Positions 38,582-48,361 of a stretch of 64,000 bases of DNA are shown one piece after another (the first letter of the stretch is position 1; every line of letters begins with the position of its first letter). The translations under genes were made by a program, and so were the position numbers. The notes under the pieces were generated by a model. It searched no databases. It was not told where the DNA came from and saw nothing but the letters and a program-made list of their open reading frames with translations. This stretch comes from Gammaproteobacteria bacterium. GTDB lineage: Bacteria; Pseudomonadota; Gammaproteobacteria; Steroidobacterales; Steroidobacteraceae. The stretch is from contig JANYFY010000023.1 of NCBI GenBank assembly GCA_025359565.1, positions 62,001 to 126,000 on the forward strand. Reading direction: 5' to 3'.

Positions 38582-40105
38582 TTAAGCTAACGCATACAGA
38601 ATTTCCACAAACGATGCCACCGCACCATCGAGACCCGACACTTTGGGGTTAGTCGAGTCGACCAAGTAATATTCGTCAGGTGCATGCGCGCCGGTGCCGT
38701 GGCCTAAACCGAAACCACCCGCCGGTAGACTGAGAGGCGGATTCGTGAAACGGTAACCTGGCCACGATCCGGGGCTACGTGGCACGACCTGCGGCGCTAT
38801 GCCGAGCTTACGATAAGTTTTCAGTACCGCCTGCATGAATTTGCTGTTCTCGTCGGTCTGCGTTGGGTCGTAACCGCCCGTCATATTGACCTCTATATCA
38901 CCGAAGCCGTGTTTAGCCAGATGCGCCTTCAGCTTCTCAAGGGTATCTAACGCGGTCATGTCCGGTACCAGTCGCATATCGATCTTGGCCACTGCGCGAT
39001 GCGGCAATACGGTTTTGCCTCCGGGTCCGGTGTAGCCGCCGACCAGACCTTCGATGTTGATGGTCGGTTTGGAATACAGCCGCAGCAGCGAATCCTGCCA
39101 ATTCAGATCGTGCACCCAGCGGCTCACACCGAGCTCCTTCTTGACCACCGCCTCCGGAACTTCCGCGGCGTATTTCATGATCATCTGTTTTTGGTGAGCG
39201 GAGAGCGGCTTGGCCAATTCAAAAAACCCCTCGACCGCTGGTGTGTGGCCATCTTTTTCGATTAGAGTGTTCAAAGCCTGAATCAAATGCCAGGACGGCG
39301 AGTCTACTTGCGCCTCGAGACTGGAATGCACATCTTTTTGTGGGCCACGTCCCCATTTCTCGCCGCTGGAAACCAGTTCTAATTCGACCACGCCCTTGGC
39401 ACCCAAGGTGACCTCCAGGCTGCCATCGGGGTTTTGCCCTGCTTCAGTCAACAGTATCCCTACACAGGTCTTGAGCGACGCGAGGACATCGGGCGTCATG
39501 ACGATTTCCCCGAAGTGCGGAGAGCCGATTTCCTCCTCGCCTTCGCACACTAAAACTAAATTCACCGGTAGCTTCTGGCCCGTTGCCTTAAATGCCAGTA
39601 GAGCACTTAGAAAAGCGTTCTGGGGTCCCTTTTGATTGACCGCGCCGCGGCCCATGCATACCGTGCCCAGTCCTTCCTTTGGCACCAAACGACCTTCTAA
39701 GGGGGGCGAACTCCACTCGTCGGCAACAAACTGTTTGACGTCGTACATGAAGTACACTGCCACCGTCGTCGATGCGCCCGCATTTAGGCGTCCGAATACT
39801 CCGGCCTTGCCCGAGGTCGGGATGAGCCTAACATCCGTGAAGCCGGCCTGCCGAGCAAGTGTCGCCATGTATTCCGGTCCTTGCGGATAATTGCGATTTT
39901 CCGCTGCGATTGATGGCAACGCGATCCAATCCTGCAAGCGCTTAATATTCTCGGCGCGCATCTTCGGAATCTGCGACATCACGGCTTCCTTATCTCCGGT
40001 GTTCGAAGCTGACAGCGCTATGGGCGTTGCTACTAGCACCGCACCGGCCAAACCTCCCTGAACGAACGCGCGCCGATTTAAGCTTGAGTCTGATGGATGA
40101 TTCAT
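38582..40105 (-). CDS. M20 family hydrolase with Tat signal and substituted metal ligands
   Basis: 507 residues. The N-terminus has SLNRRAFVQGG, a Tat signal (RRxF), so the protein is exported folded. The M20 fold is recognisable, but the first ligand motif GH-x-DV reads YFMYDVKQ (Met120 at the His position, Asp122 kept) and GRGASDNKG reads GRGAVNQKG (Asn157 for the bridging Asp). The EGEEEIGS motif at 189-195 is intact. Metal binding is therefore altered, or this is a known M20 subgroup with a different metal site. Divergent from the patatin gene (the coding regions are 47 bp apart). Confidence 0.8.
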   Translation of the reverse strand: MNHPSDSSLNRRAFVQGGLAGAVLVATPIALSASNTGDKEAVMSQIPKMRAENIKRLQDWIALPSIAAENRNYPQGPEYMATLARQAGFTDVRLIPTSGKAGVFGRLNAGASTTVAVYFMYDVKQFVADEWSSPPLEGRLVPKEGLGTVCMGRGAVNQKGPQNAFLSALLAFKATGQKLPVNLVLVCEGEEEIGSPHFGEIVMTPDVLASLKTCVGILLTEAGQNPDGSLEVTLGAKGVVELELVSSGEKWGRGPQKDVHSSLEAQVDSPSWHLIQALNTLIEKDGHTPAVEGFFELAKPLSAHQKQMIMKYAAEVPEAVVKKELGVSRWVHDLNWQDSLLRLYSKPTINIEGLVGGYTGPGGKTVLPHRAVAKIDMRLVPDMTALDTLEKLKAHLAKHGFGDIEVNMTGGYDPTQTDENSKFMQAVLKTYRKLGIAPQVVPRSPGSWPGYRFTNPPLSLPAGGFGLGHGTGAHAPDEYYLVDSTNPKVSGLDGAVASFVEILYALA

Positions 40106-40152
40106 TGTTGCTTACCCTTAGTTTGCAATTACCATTAGAGTATCTTATACGC

Positions 40153-41346
40153 ATGGACACCCTATCGTCGCCCCCCACTCGGGCCGCAGTTGGCAATACC
40201 GTCGGACTTGTTCTGCCGGGCGGCGGTGCGCATGCCGCCTACCAGGTAGGTGTGCTGCGTGCGATCGCTCAGTTGTTGCCGCGCGCACCTAACCCATTTC
40301 CGGTCATCGTTGGCACTTCTGCTGGAGCGGTCGCTGCATCCGTACTAGCCACTGATGCCTTTCAATGGCAGCGGGCTGTGGCATCACTGGAACGGGTTTG
40401 GTCGGAGTTTCACGTTGAGCAGGTATTCCGTGCCGATGCGCTTAGTATGTTGCGCTCCAGTTCGCGCTGGGGCATATCTTTTGTCTCAGGAGGATGGTTA
40501 CTGCGCTCACCCAGTGCTTTGTTCGATAACAGTCCATTGCGCGAATTATTAGAACGTCACATTCGCTGGGAGCATTTGCAGCGCAGCATCCGCACCGGCG
40601 CATTGCATGCGCTCGCTTTGTGTGCAACTAGCTACAGTGGTGCTGCGTCGGTAACTTTTTTTGATGGTGCGAAAAACAAGGTCGAGTGGAACCGTAGTCG
40701 ACGCCTCAGCCGGCGCGTGACTTTAACGTTGGATCATTTGATGGCCAGCATGGCGCTGCCTTTTCTATTCCCAGCGGTAAAGATAGGTGACGAGTATTTC
40801 GGTGACGGCTCCCAGCGTCAGCTTTGGCCCTTAAGTCCTGCCATTCATTTGGGCGCTGATCGGCTGTTAATTGTTGGCGTGCGTGCAGAACCTGTCGCGG
40901 GTGCACCGTCAGTGAAAATCGCCGAACGCGCCCCGACGCCAGGCCAGTTATTTGGTTACATGCTCGACACTCTTTTTATGGATCAAATTTACGCGAACGT
41001 CGAACAAATCGCTCGACTCAATCAAATAGCGGAAGTGGCACCGCAAGCCTTGGTAGGCGTGCACAAGGTGGCGACCATGATGATTGCTCCCAGCCAGGAT
41101 TTACGAATCATTGCTGCTCGGCACGTGCATAGTCTGCCACACAGTTTGCGAATTTTGTTGCGAGTGTTAGGGGCTCGAGGCGCAGCCGGCGCGCAGCTTG
41201 CAAGCTATTTGATGTTTGAATCTGGATTTACCCAAGAGCTCATTGCCTTAGGATTCCGTGACGGCTTGGCGCACCAGGAGGCGTTACTGGGATTCTTAAG
41301 CGGCGGGACGCTTGATCAAACCATTAGACTGCCGACTCTTGCATAA
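40153..41346 (+). CDS. Patatin-like phospholipase
   Basis: About 397 residues. The patatin fold has the oxyanion loop GGGAHAAYQVG near residue 23, the nucleophile GTSAGAV, and the catalytic Asp in FGDGSQRQ. Phospholipid or acyl-lipid hydrolase of the patatin/RssA family, probably cytoplasmic or membrane-associated. The start ATG at 40153 is preferred over an upstream codon at 40027 that would lie inside the neighbouring M20 gene. The following DUF4139 gene starts 15 nt later, so the two are likely co-transcribed. Confidence 0.88.
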   Translation: MDTLSSPPTRAAVGNTVGLVLPGGGAHAAYQVGVLRAIAQLLPRAPNPFPVIVGTSAGAVAASVLATDAFQWQRAVASLERVWSEFHVEQVFRADALSMLRSSSRWGISFVSGGWLLRSPSALFDNSPLRELLERHIRWEHLQRSIRTGALHALALCATSYSGAASVTFFDGAKNKVEWNRSRRLSRRVTLTLDHLMASMALPFLFPAVKIGDEYFGDGSQRQLWPLSPAIHLGADRLLIVGVRAEPVAGAPSVKIAERAPTPGQLFGYMLDTLFMDQIYANVEQIARLNQIAEVAPQALVGVHKVATMMIAPSQDLRIIAARHVHSLPHSLRILLRVLGARGAAGAQLASYLMFESGFTQELIALGFRDGLAHQEALLGFLSGGTLDQTIRLPTLA

Positions 41347-41361
41347 CATTTGGAGCTTTTG

Positions 41362-42774
41362 ATGAAAAATATTTGGATACTCGTCGCCGGGCTTGTGATT
41401 AGCTCTCCGGGCCGGGCGCAGACAGTGCCGGAGATTATTTCGGCGGCGGCTGATCGTAGCGTTACCGCAGTGACGATTTATAACGACAACCTGGCGTTGG
41501 TGAAAGAGCAACGCAAGCTTAACCTTCCAGGCGGCCCGGTGCGCGTGTCACTGCGCGAAGTATCGGCTCAGCTGCAAGCAGAAACCGCTTTGTTGCGCGC
41601 TGTAACTGGTAAACCGATTACGCTCATCGAGCAGAATTTTGATTTCGATCTGCTTGCGCCGCAAAAGTTATTAGATAAGTACGTCGGTCATGAAGTGACT
41701 GTGATTCGCACTAATCCCGGCAACGGTGTCGAGACGCGTGAGAAAGCTATCGTACTGGCCGCAGCTCAAGGTACGGTACTGCGGTTTAGTGACCGCATCG
41801 AGACTGGCGTACCAGGACGAATTGTTTACGATACCGTGCCCCCCAATTTGCGTGACCGTCCCACGCTATCCGTGTTGTTTGAGAGTGTGGGCGGGGGTCA
41901 AACCGTGGAGCTTTCCTACCTGACGGGCGGCCTCTCGTGGAAGGCGGACTATGTCGCGGAGCTCGCGGCGGACGGTAAATCACTCGATTTGTCCGGTTGG
42001 GTGACCCTCACCAACAGTAGCGGCGCCAGCTATGAGAATGTAACCTTGCAACTGGTGGCAGGCACGGTTAATAGGGTGACTAATCAGCAGCCAGTGAATC
42101 AGATGATGAAGTCCGCAGTCATGACCTCAGCTCGTGCCGCCGCCGCACCACGGGAAGAAAGTCTCGCGGATTATCACCTTTATAGCTTCGAGCGGCCCAC
42201 AACGCTTGCCGAAAATCAGACTAAGCAATTGGCTTTATTATCCGCCAGCAATGTGCCAGCCGACCGCGAATATCTGCTAGTCGGTGCTGAGTATTATTAT
42301 CAGAGTCGATATGATCTGCTGGGCGAGAAACTGAAACTCGCTGTGTTTCTCATTTTTCAGAATAAAAGTGGCCAGCTTGGCAAGCCGTTGCCTGCCGGCA
42401 CGGTACGCGTCTACGCTCGAGACAGTCAAGGCGCCGCACAATTTGTCGGTGAAGATCAGATCGAACACACGGCAAAAAACGAAACTGTGCGGTTACGTCT
42501 CGGTGAAGCTTTCGACATCACCGCGGAGCGTAAACAAACCGACTACAAGCACATCAGTAATCGCGTGGACGAGACCACCTACAGCATAGTCATTCACAAT
42601 GCCAAGCGCGAACTGGCGATTGTTAAAGTGCAAGAGCCGGTACCGGGTGATTGGGAAATCGTGCAGGAAACTCAGAAACACATCAAGACGTCATCGCGTT
42701 CGGCGCAATGGAATGTCATAGTTCCCGCCGACGGCAGCGCAACGTTAAAATATACGGCGCGGGTGAAGTGGTAG
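41362..42774 (+). CDS. DUF4139 domain-containing exported protein
   Basis: About 470 residues with a signal peptide ending GRAQ. The body begins with the VTIYNDNLALVKEQRKLNLPGG pattern (split: VTIYNDNLALVKE and RKLNLPGG) and shows a mucoidy-inhibitor-A/DUF4139 layout with beta-rich repeats ending in TLKYTARVKW. These are exported proteins of unknown biochemical role. ATG 41362 is preferred to the codon 12 nt upstream. Follows the patatin gene at 15 nt. Confidence 0.82.
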   Translation: MKNIWILVAGLVISSPGRAQTVPEIISAAADRSVTAVTIYNDNLALVKEQRKLNLPGGPVRVSLREVSAQLQAETALLRAVTGKPITLIEQNFDFDLLAPQKLLDKYVGHEVTVIRTNPGNGVETREKAIVLAAAQGTVLRFSDRIETGVPGRIVYDTVPPNLRDRPTLSVLFESVGGGQTVELSYLTGGLSWKADYVAELAADGKSLDLSGWVTLTNSSGASYENVTLQLVAGTVNRVTNQQPVNQMMKSAVMTSARAAAAPREESLADYHLYSFERPTTLAENQTKQLALLSASNVPADREYLLVGAEYYYQSRYDLLGEKLKLAVFLIFQNKSGQLGKPLPAGTVRVYARDSQGAAQFVGEDQIEHTAKNETVRLRLGEAFDITAERKQTDYKHISNRVDETTYSIVIHNAKRELAIVKVQEPVPGDWEIVQETQKHIKTSSRSAQWNVIVPADGSATLKYTARVKW

Positions 42775-42797
42775 CTCGCAACACGCCTGTGTGCCTG

Positions 42798-44543
42798 TCA
42801 GCGCATTCTAGCAATCCAAGCATCAACCTGAGATTCAAGTACGTCGAGTGGCACGGGCCCTTGGCCGAGCACTACGTCGTGAAAAGCGCGCAAATCGAAT
42901 TTGGTTCCCAACGTAGTTTCTGCGCGCGCGCGTAATTCTTTGATTTTTAGCTCGCCTATTTTGTATGCCAAGGCTTGTCCAGGATTCGAAATGTAGCGAT
43001 TCACTTCAGCGTCGATATTGGCATCGGTTAGTGCGGTGTTGCTTTTCATAAATTCTACAGCTCGCGCCTTGGGCCATCCCATAGCGTGAATACCGGTATC
43101 CACTACCAGTCGGCACGCACGCCACATTTCGTAAGATAATTGTCCCATGCGTTTTTCGGGAGTGTCATAGATACCCATTTCGGTGCCGAGGCTTTCGGAA
43201 TAAAGTCCCCAGCCTTCGACGAAGGCGGTGAACTGGGCTTGATAGCGACGAAAATCGGGAATGTCGAGTTCCTGTTGTAAAGCTATTTGGTGGTGATGGC
43301 CGGGTACCGATTCGTGTGCGGTCAGAGCGGGAAGTTCCCATAAGGGTCGCTGATCCAATTTGGAGGTATTAACGTAGTAGGTCCCGGAAATTCCTCCTGC
43401 AGGGCTGCCGGGTTGGTAGTAGGCGGTAGTGCTACCCGGCGCGGTTTCCGCTGGGATCGCACGAACTCCGTAAGGTAGTCGTGGCAGTCGTCCAAATAAA
43501 GTTGGCATTTTTCCGTCGATTTCTTTGGCCATGCGCGCGGCGGCTGCCATAATTTCATCAGGGGTTTTTGCGAAGTATTTCGGATCAGTATGCATTTTCT
43601 GGATCATTGCCGCCCGCGATGAATACCCAGAATCCTTTGCTAAAGTGTCCATCGACGCGGCAATACGCGCAACTTCACGCAGGCCGAGCGCGTGAATATC
43701 GTCCGGCGTTCGTTGGGTAGTGGTCATGACGCCAACGATGTACTCATAGTAGGCCTTACCTTGCGGTGTCGCGTAAATACCGACGTCTTTGCGACAATTA
43801 GGTAAATATTCCAAAGAATATATTTTCGCCCATTTTTGATAAGTCGGGTTGAGTACGTCATGGATAAGGGCGAGCGCTCGAGTTTGTAAGGCTTGCCAAT
43901 CTGTGACCGAGACTGAACCAGGACGAGGAGTTGTGAAAGGCGCATAAAAGCGCGATTTTGTCGTATCTGCAGCTACAACTCCGGTAATAGTATTTTCAAA
44001 GCCGACGAGTGAGGCGCACGGTTGTACCGCGCCTGCCTTAATCGCTGCCCGTGTAACCGCTATTGCCTGGTCGCTATAGGTTGGGTATTTACTGAGGCGG
44101 TCTAGGTAGTGAGCGTAATCGCTTTGATCGTGAAACGGTGTAAGGTCGGGAAGACTGGCAATCGTTTGGTGAAAACTAAAGAGTGTCGAAAAAACAATCA
44201 TCCGTTGCGGGTAGCTATTACCCGTCACTTCTTCCCTCAGAAGCCGTCGCAGTATTGCATAGTTGACTTGATCCATCGAATTCAAGTTCGTTACGTCAAT
44301 TCGAGCCAATTTATCTAGAAAACTTTGAGCTATAGCTGCATCGTGATCCATCTGCATCAAGCTAATTTCACCGATTTGCGCATCGTATTGACGCACACCT
44401 AGTTGCGTAGCTAATAGCGGATTAGACTCTAAGTATGCGGCCCACTGATCTTTCATAACGGTGTGAAAGTCATCCGTGGGAGTGGCGTTACAGAGCGTTG
44501 TAACAAACAGGAAAAAAATCACGAAGAGAGAATAGCGGAACAT
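42798..44543 (-). CDS. DUF885 family exported hydrolase
   Basis: About 581 residues with a signal peptide (MFRYSLFVIFFLFVTTLCNA). The HESVPGHH motif in the second half resembles a zinc-binding HExxH, followed by the family's EGWGLYSESLG. DUF885 proteins are predicted metallopeptidase-like, mostly uncharacterised. I prefer ATG 44543, with AGGAG about 6 nt ahead, over the codon at 44570. Convergent with the DUF4139 gene with 23 nt between stops. Confidence 0.85.
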   Translation of the reverse strand: MFRYSLFVIFFLFVTTLCNATPTDDFHTVMKDQWAAYLESNPLLATQLGVRQYDAQIGEISLMQMDHDAAIAQSFLDKLARIDVTNLNSMDQVNYAILRRLLREEVTGNSYPQRMIVFSTLFSFHQTIASLPDLTPFHDQSDYAHYLDRLSKYPTYSDQAIAVTRAAIKAGAVQPCASLVGFENTITGVVAADTTKSRFYAPFTTPRPGSVSVTDWQALQTRALALIHDVLNPTYQKWAKIYSLEYLPNCRKDVGIYATPQGKAYYEYIVGVMTTTQRTPDDIHALGLREVARIAASMDTLAKDSGYSSRAAMIQKMHTDPKYFAKTPDEIMAAAARMAKEIDGKMPTLFGRLPRLPYGVRAIPAETAPGSTTAYYQPGSPAGGISGTYYVNTSKLDQRPLWELPALTAHESVPGHHHQIALQQELDIPDFRRYQAQFTAFVEGWGLYSESLGTEMGIYDTPEKRMGQLSYEMWRACRLVVDTGIHAMGWPKARAVEFMKSNTALTDANIDAEVNRYISNPGQALAYKIGELKIKELRARAETTLGTKFDLRAFHDVVLGQGPVPLDVLESQVDAWIARMR

Positions 44544-44629
44544 GTAGCACTCCTGAAAATGACTCATCATCTTGACTATAATACGGTATCGTAAAACTTG
44601 AAGGTTTAAAAAATGCGACGGTTCAAATA

Positions 44630-45550
44630 ATGACTCTCCGAAAAGATTGCCGTAAAATTATGCTGGGGTGTGCGCTAGCGCTCGTTGCGCAAACTGCGAT
44701 GGCTTCTAAATATCTAGCCATGGGAGACATCTTGGCAAGTTCTAAAAACACAGATTGGCGTGTTTTAGACCCCGAAACCACGCTCTATGTCGATCTACCA
44801 GGCGGGCGAGTCATTATCGATATGGCTCCGCGCTTTGCCCCCTTGCACATTGCCAAGATTAAGGCATTGGCGCGAAAACGGTATTTTCATGGTTTGCCAA
44901 TTAATCGTGTGCAAGACAATTACGTCGTGCAGTGGAGTGATCCGCGTGCATCGTCGGACGCTGTGGCAAGCAAAGCGGTTGCCCCAGAGTTTGATGTCCC
45001 CCTAATTCGCGATATGCCGTTTGCGCGATTGCCGGATGGTGATGTTTATGCACCTGAGGTCGGTTTTTCAGAGGGCTTTCCCATGGCGCGTGACAGAAAA
45101 TTGAAGCGTGCGTGGCTTGCGCATTGTTATGCGATGGTTGGTGTTGGGCGCGACAACGACCCTACTAGCGGCAGTGGCCAAGAGCTCTACGTGGTGATCG
45201 GGCATGCGCCTAGGCATTTAGACCGAAATGTGGCGTTGGTGGGTCGAGTCGTGCAGGGTATGGAACTGCTCACCAGTCTGCCGCGCGGTACCGATGCAAT
45301 GGGGGGTTATGCAGAGAATCAGAAACCATTAATCATCAAGTCAGTCATGGTTGAGGCTGATGTTCCGCTAGCAGAAAGGACTCAGCTGGAAATAATTCGT
45401 ACCGATACCCCGACATTTGCGGCCTTAGTTGAGTCACGTCGCAATAGACATGAGGAATGGTTTTTTAGTCCCACAGGCCACGTTGATCTTTGTAACGTAC
45501 CGATTGTTGCGCGTCCAAGAGTGTGTCCGAAACCGAATTGTCCCCGTTAA
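44630..45550 (+). CDS. Cyclophilin-type peptidyl-prolyl isomerase, exported
   Basis: 306 residues with a signal peptide (CALALVAQTAMA). The cyclophilin core shows VIIDMAPRFAPLHIAKI and the central LPINRVQDNYVVQ and GSGQELYVVIGHAPRHLD segments. Periplasmic proline isomerase, longer than the minimal PpiA by a C-terminal extension of about 65 residues that ends in a Cys/Pro-rich tail (RVCPKPNCPR). The last codons and stop lie in a small inverted repeat. Divergently oriented to the DUF885 gene. Confidence 0.85.
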   Translation: MTLRKDCRKIMLGCALALVAQTAMASKYLAMGDILASSKNTDWRVLDPETTLYVDLPGGRVIIDMAPRFAPLHIAKIKALARKRYFHGLPINRVQDNYVVQWSDPRASSDAVASKAVAPEFDVPLIRDMPFARLPDGDVYAPEVGFSEGFPMARDRKLKRAWLAHCYAMVGVGRDNDPTSGSGQELYVVIGHAPRHLDRNVALVGRVVQGMELLTSLPRGTDAMGGYAENQKPLIIKSVMVEADVPLAERTQLEIIRTDTPTFAALVESRRNRHEEWFFSPTGHVDLCNVPIVARPRVCPKPNCPR

Positions 45551-45559
45551 AATGGGGAC
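45540..45559. terminator. Inverted repeat spanning the cyclophilin stop codon
   Basis: GTCCCC, 8 nt (GTTAAAAT, containing the TAA), GGGGAC. It lies between two convergent gene ends. A 6-bp GC-rich stem without a T run is a poor intrinsic terminator but could stop or protect both transcripts. Confidence 0.35.
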
Positions 45560-45566
45560 GGCTCGG

Positions 45567-46469
45567 TTATTTAGTATTTCGTAAACTATCAAAAATTTGC
45601 TGCATATTAACCATTAATACACCGGCAAATACTAGCAATGCGCCGGTCACGAAGCGAATAGTAATCGGATCGCCGAGTAGCCCGACACCCATTAACACAC
45701 CGAATATTGGCGTCAGCAACGATAGCAACATTAGTCGAGATGTAAGATAGTGCTGAAGCAACTTGAACCACAGGATGTAACTTGCAATCGCAATAACGAG
45801 CGTTTGAAAGGCAAGCGAGGCGACGGCGTTTGCCGAAAATATTACATGGGTTTGATGGGTGAGGCTTGCGTACAGTCCTAGTAAAACCGTGGCTGTGCCA
45901 ACTTGATAAAAAATAGTTTTGGCGGTCCGCGCTATGCTCACACGACCGCGTCGCAACGCGACATTGCTGAGCCCCCAGCAAATGCCGCTGCATAATGCAG
46001 CTACATCTCCTGCAAGAATTTCTTTTATAGGGCGTCCACTAGCGCTAAGGAATGCAATAACGATTCCCAAAAAGGCAATTGCAATACCAATCCACTGTGA
46101 GGTGCTTAAACGTTCTTCGGGTAAATATTGCAGACCGAGCGCTGTAAAAATAGGGGCGGTATAGAGAAACACAACGCTGTGTGCCGCAGTCGTGTAGTTA
46201 AGTGCTGCGCCCATGAGAATAAACTCAAGCGAAAAGAGTAGCCCTAATAATAAGCCGCTTTTTAAAGTTCCATCGTTAAAAGTGTTCCGACCTTCGCTTG
46301 CACCGACCCATATGCCAAAAAATATTGATGCACACCCGAAGCGAAGCGCGAGCTGCATGACGGGCGCGATGTCTGTCGCCACGCTTTTTAAAATGACTTG
46401 TTGTGATCCCCAAACCACACACAGTGCTAGTACTAGCAGGCTGGCGCGTGCATCCAACGGGCGACGCAT
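45567..46469 (-). CDS. EamA/DMT-superfamily transporter
   Basis: 300 residues, ten predicted transmembrane helices arranged as two EamA halves. The first half starts VLALCVVWGSQQVILKSV and the second has AGDVAALCSGICWGLSNVALR. Inner-membrane metabolite exporter of the drug/metabolite transporter superfamily (RhaT/YdcZ-type). The substrate is unknown. Its 5' end abuts kup (1 nt apart), so it shares the leftward unit. Confidence 0.88.
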   Translation of the reverse strand: MRRPLDARASLLVLALCVVWGSQQVILKSVATDIAPVMQLALRFGCASIFFGIWVGASEGRNTFNDGTLKSGLLLGLLFSLEFILMGAALNYTTAAHSVVFLYTAPIFTALGLQYLPEERLSTSQWIGIAIAFLGIVIAFLSASGRPIKEILAGDVAALCSGICWGLSNVALRRGRVSIARTAKTIFYQVGTATVLLGLYASLTHQTHVIFSANAVASLAFQTLVIAIASYILWFKLLQHYLTSRLMLLSLLTPIFGVLMGVGLLGDPITIRFVTGALLVFAGVLMVNMQQIFDSLRNTK

Positions 46470-46470
46470 T

Positions 46471-48330
46471 TTAGAGCTCTATTTGAGTCGCTAGAACAAT
46501 GACACGGCGTTCTGGCATACGAAAGAATTGAGCTGCCGGCGTGCTGTGCCTTTGCATCCATGCGAATACACGCCGTCGAAAACCCTCATAACCACCGCCC
46601 GCCCGTGGTGCTACGACATGCCATCCTAAGAAAAATAGGCAGTCGGGGGTAGACAACGCTAACCCGCGTGTACGGCATTGCTTGAGCGCTTCATCTACAT
46701 CGGGTGTTTCCATGAAACCGTAACGGGCCGTTACCAGATAGATACCGTCGGCATGAGACTCGATACGGATGCGTGCGGCAGGATCTATTCGGGGTGTGCG
46801 GGTGAATTCGAGACTTAAAATGATGATGCGTTCGTGTGCTATGTGGTTGTGTTCTAGATTTCGCACCATGGCGGTAGGCACGAATTTAGGATCGCTTGCC
46901 AAAAAAACTGCGGTGCCAGGTACGCGCGCGACGCTTCCTAGCAGTCGTGGCAACTGGTCCGCGGATACCGCCATTTTACGCAATGCCTCGCGCAGCAATC
47001 GTCGGCCGCTACGCCAAGTCATAAATATGCTAAAAATTAATAGCGACAGGGTTAGGGGCACCCAAGCGCCATCGGTGAATTTTAAAACATTAGCAAGTAG
47101 AAAAGCCAAATCGACTGTCATGATCGGGACAAAAACTATTGCGACCTTCCAGAGTGCCCAACGCCATTGGGTTTTCGCGAGCTTCACGCCGAGTAACGTG
47201 GTAATCAACATGGTGCCGGTTACTGCAGCGCCGTAGGCTGCTCCTAAGGCAGCTGAGGAACGAAACGCTAGCACAAACATGAGCACCGCGATCATGACGA
47301 ACCAGTTGACTGCCGGAACATAGATTTGCGAACGTTCCGAGGCTGAGGTTTGAAGAATCCTAAGCCTAGGGAGTAGATCCAACTGAATGCACTGGCGCGT
47401 GACTGAAAACGCGCCGGTTATCGTTGCTTGCGAGGCAATCACAGCGGCCGCCACGCCCAAAATGATCATTAAAGGCTGCAGCTGCGGAGAGATCAGCTGG
47501 AACAGCGGTAAATGCGCCGCACTGGGATCGGTCAATATCAAAGCGCCTTCACCAAAATAGTTAAGAATGAGGGCCGGCCATACCATTGCTAGCCAAGCAA
47601 AGCGTACGGGACGACAGCCGAAATGGCCCATATCGGCGTACAGCGCCTCTCCACCCGTCATCGCGAGGAATACACCTCCTAAAATCCCCAATGTCAGTCC
47701 GGGACGATGCGCTAATAGTTGCGCGCCATAGATAGGGTTAAGAGCAACTAAAACACTGGGATTTCGCGCTATCGCAATGCCACCGGAAATAGCCAGAACC
47801 GCAAACCATATCAACATTACTGGGCCGAACATGCGACCCACTTTTTCAACGCCACGATATTGAATTGCAAACAATAAAAAAATAATGACTACAGTTACTG
47901 GGACCACGGATGATTGAAAGGCTGGGTTGAGATTTTCCAGTCCTTCGACCGCACCTAGTACTGAAATAGCGGGGGTGATTAGAGCGTCGCAGTAAAATAA
48001 AGCTGCCCCTAATGCCGCCAATATGACGATAATTCGCAATGCCCGTCCGCTCTTAACCATGGTGCGTTGGACCAGGGCGAACAACGATAAGATGCCTCCC
48101 TCGCCCTCATTATCAGCGCGCATCATCAACCAAACATATTTAAACGATACGACAATCGCTAGGCTCCAAAATATCAAGGACAAGACTCCTAGCACGACCA
48201 TACGGTTCATGGGTGCGCCAGCAAAGGTCAAGGTACTTTCAAGCGCGTATAGCGGGCTCGTGCCGATATCACCGTATACGATTCCCATGGCACCGATGAC
48301 CGCTTTGGCAGAAAGTGATTTGTGGCTCAA
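46471..48330 (-). CDS. kup: Kup-type low-affinity potassium uptake protein
   Basis: 619 residues, normal for the Kup/HAK/KT family. The family N-terminus IGAMGIVYGDIGTSPLYALE is present. About 12 transmembrane helices are followed by a cytoplasmic C-terminal domain (RVPGTAVFLASDPKFVPTAMV). Proton-coupled K+ import. The start is TTG at 48330. The EamA gene follows 1 nt after its stop. Confidence 0.94.
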   Translation of the reverse strand: MSHKSLSAKAVIGAMGIVYGDIGTSPLYALESTLTFAGAPMNRMVVLGVLSLIFWSLAIVVSFKYVWLMMRADNEGEGGILSLFALVQRTMVKSGRALRIIVILAALGAALFYCDALITPAISVLGAVEGLENLNPAFQSSVVPVTVVIIFLLFAIQYRGVEKVGRMFGPVMLIWFAVLAISGGIAIARNPSVLVALNPIYGAQLLAHRPGLTLGILGGVFLAMTGGEALYADMGHFGCRPVRFAWLAMVWPALILNYFGEGALILTDPSAAHLPLFQLISPQLQPLMIILGVAAAVIASQATITGAFSVTRQCIQLDLLPRLRILQTSASERSQIYVPAVNWFVMIAVLMFVLAFRSSAALGAAYGAAVTGTMLITTLLGVKLAKTQWRWALWKVAIVFVPIMTVDLAFLLANVLKFTDGAWVPLTLSLLIFSIFMTWRSGRRLLREALRKMAVSADQLPRLLGSVARVPGTAVFLASDPKFVPTAMVRNLEHNHIAHERIIILSLEFTRTPRIDPAARIRIESHADGIYLVTARYGFMETPDVDEALKQCRTRGLALSTPDCLFFLGWHVVAPRAGGGYEGFRRRVFAWMQRHSTPAAQFFRMPERRVIVLATQIEL

Positions 48331-48361
48331 CTAGGGTTTACCACGGTTAATACGCGATTTG

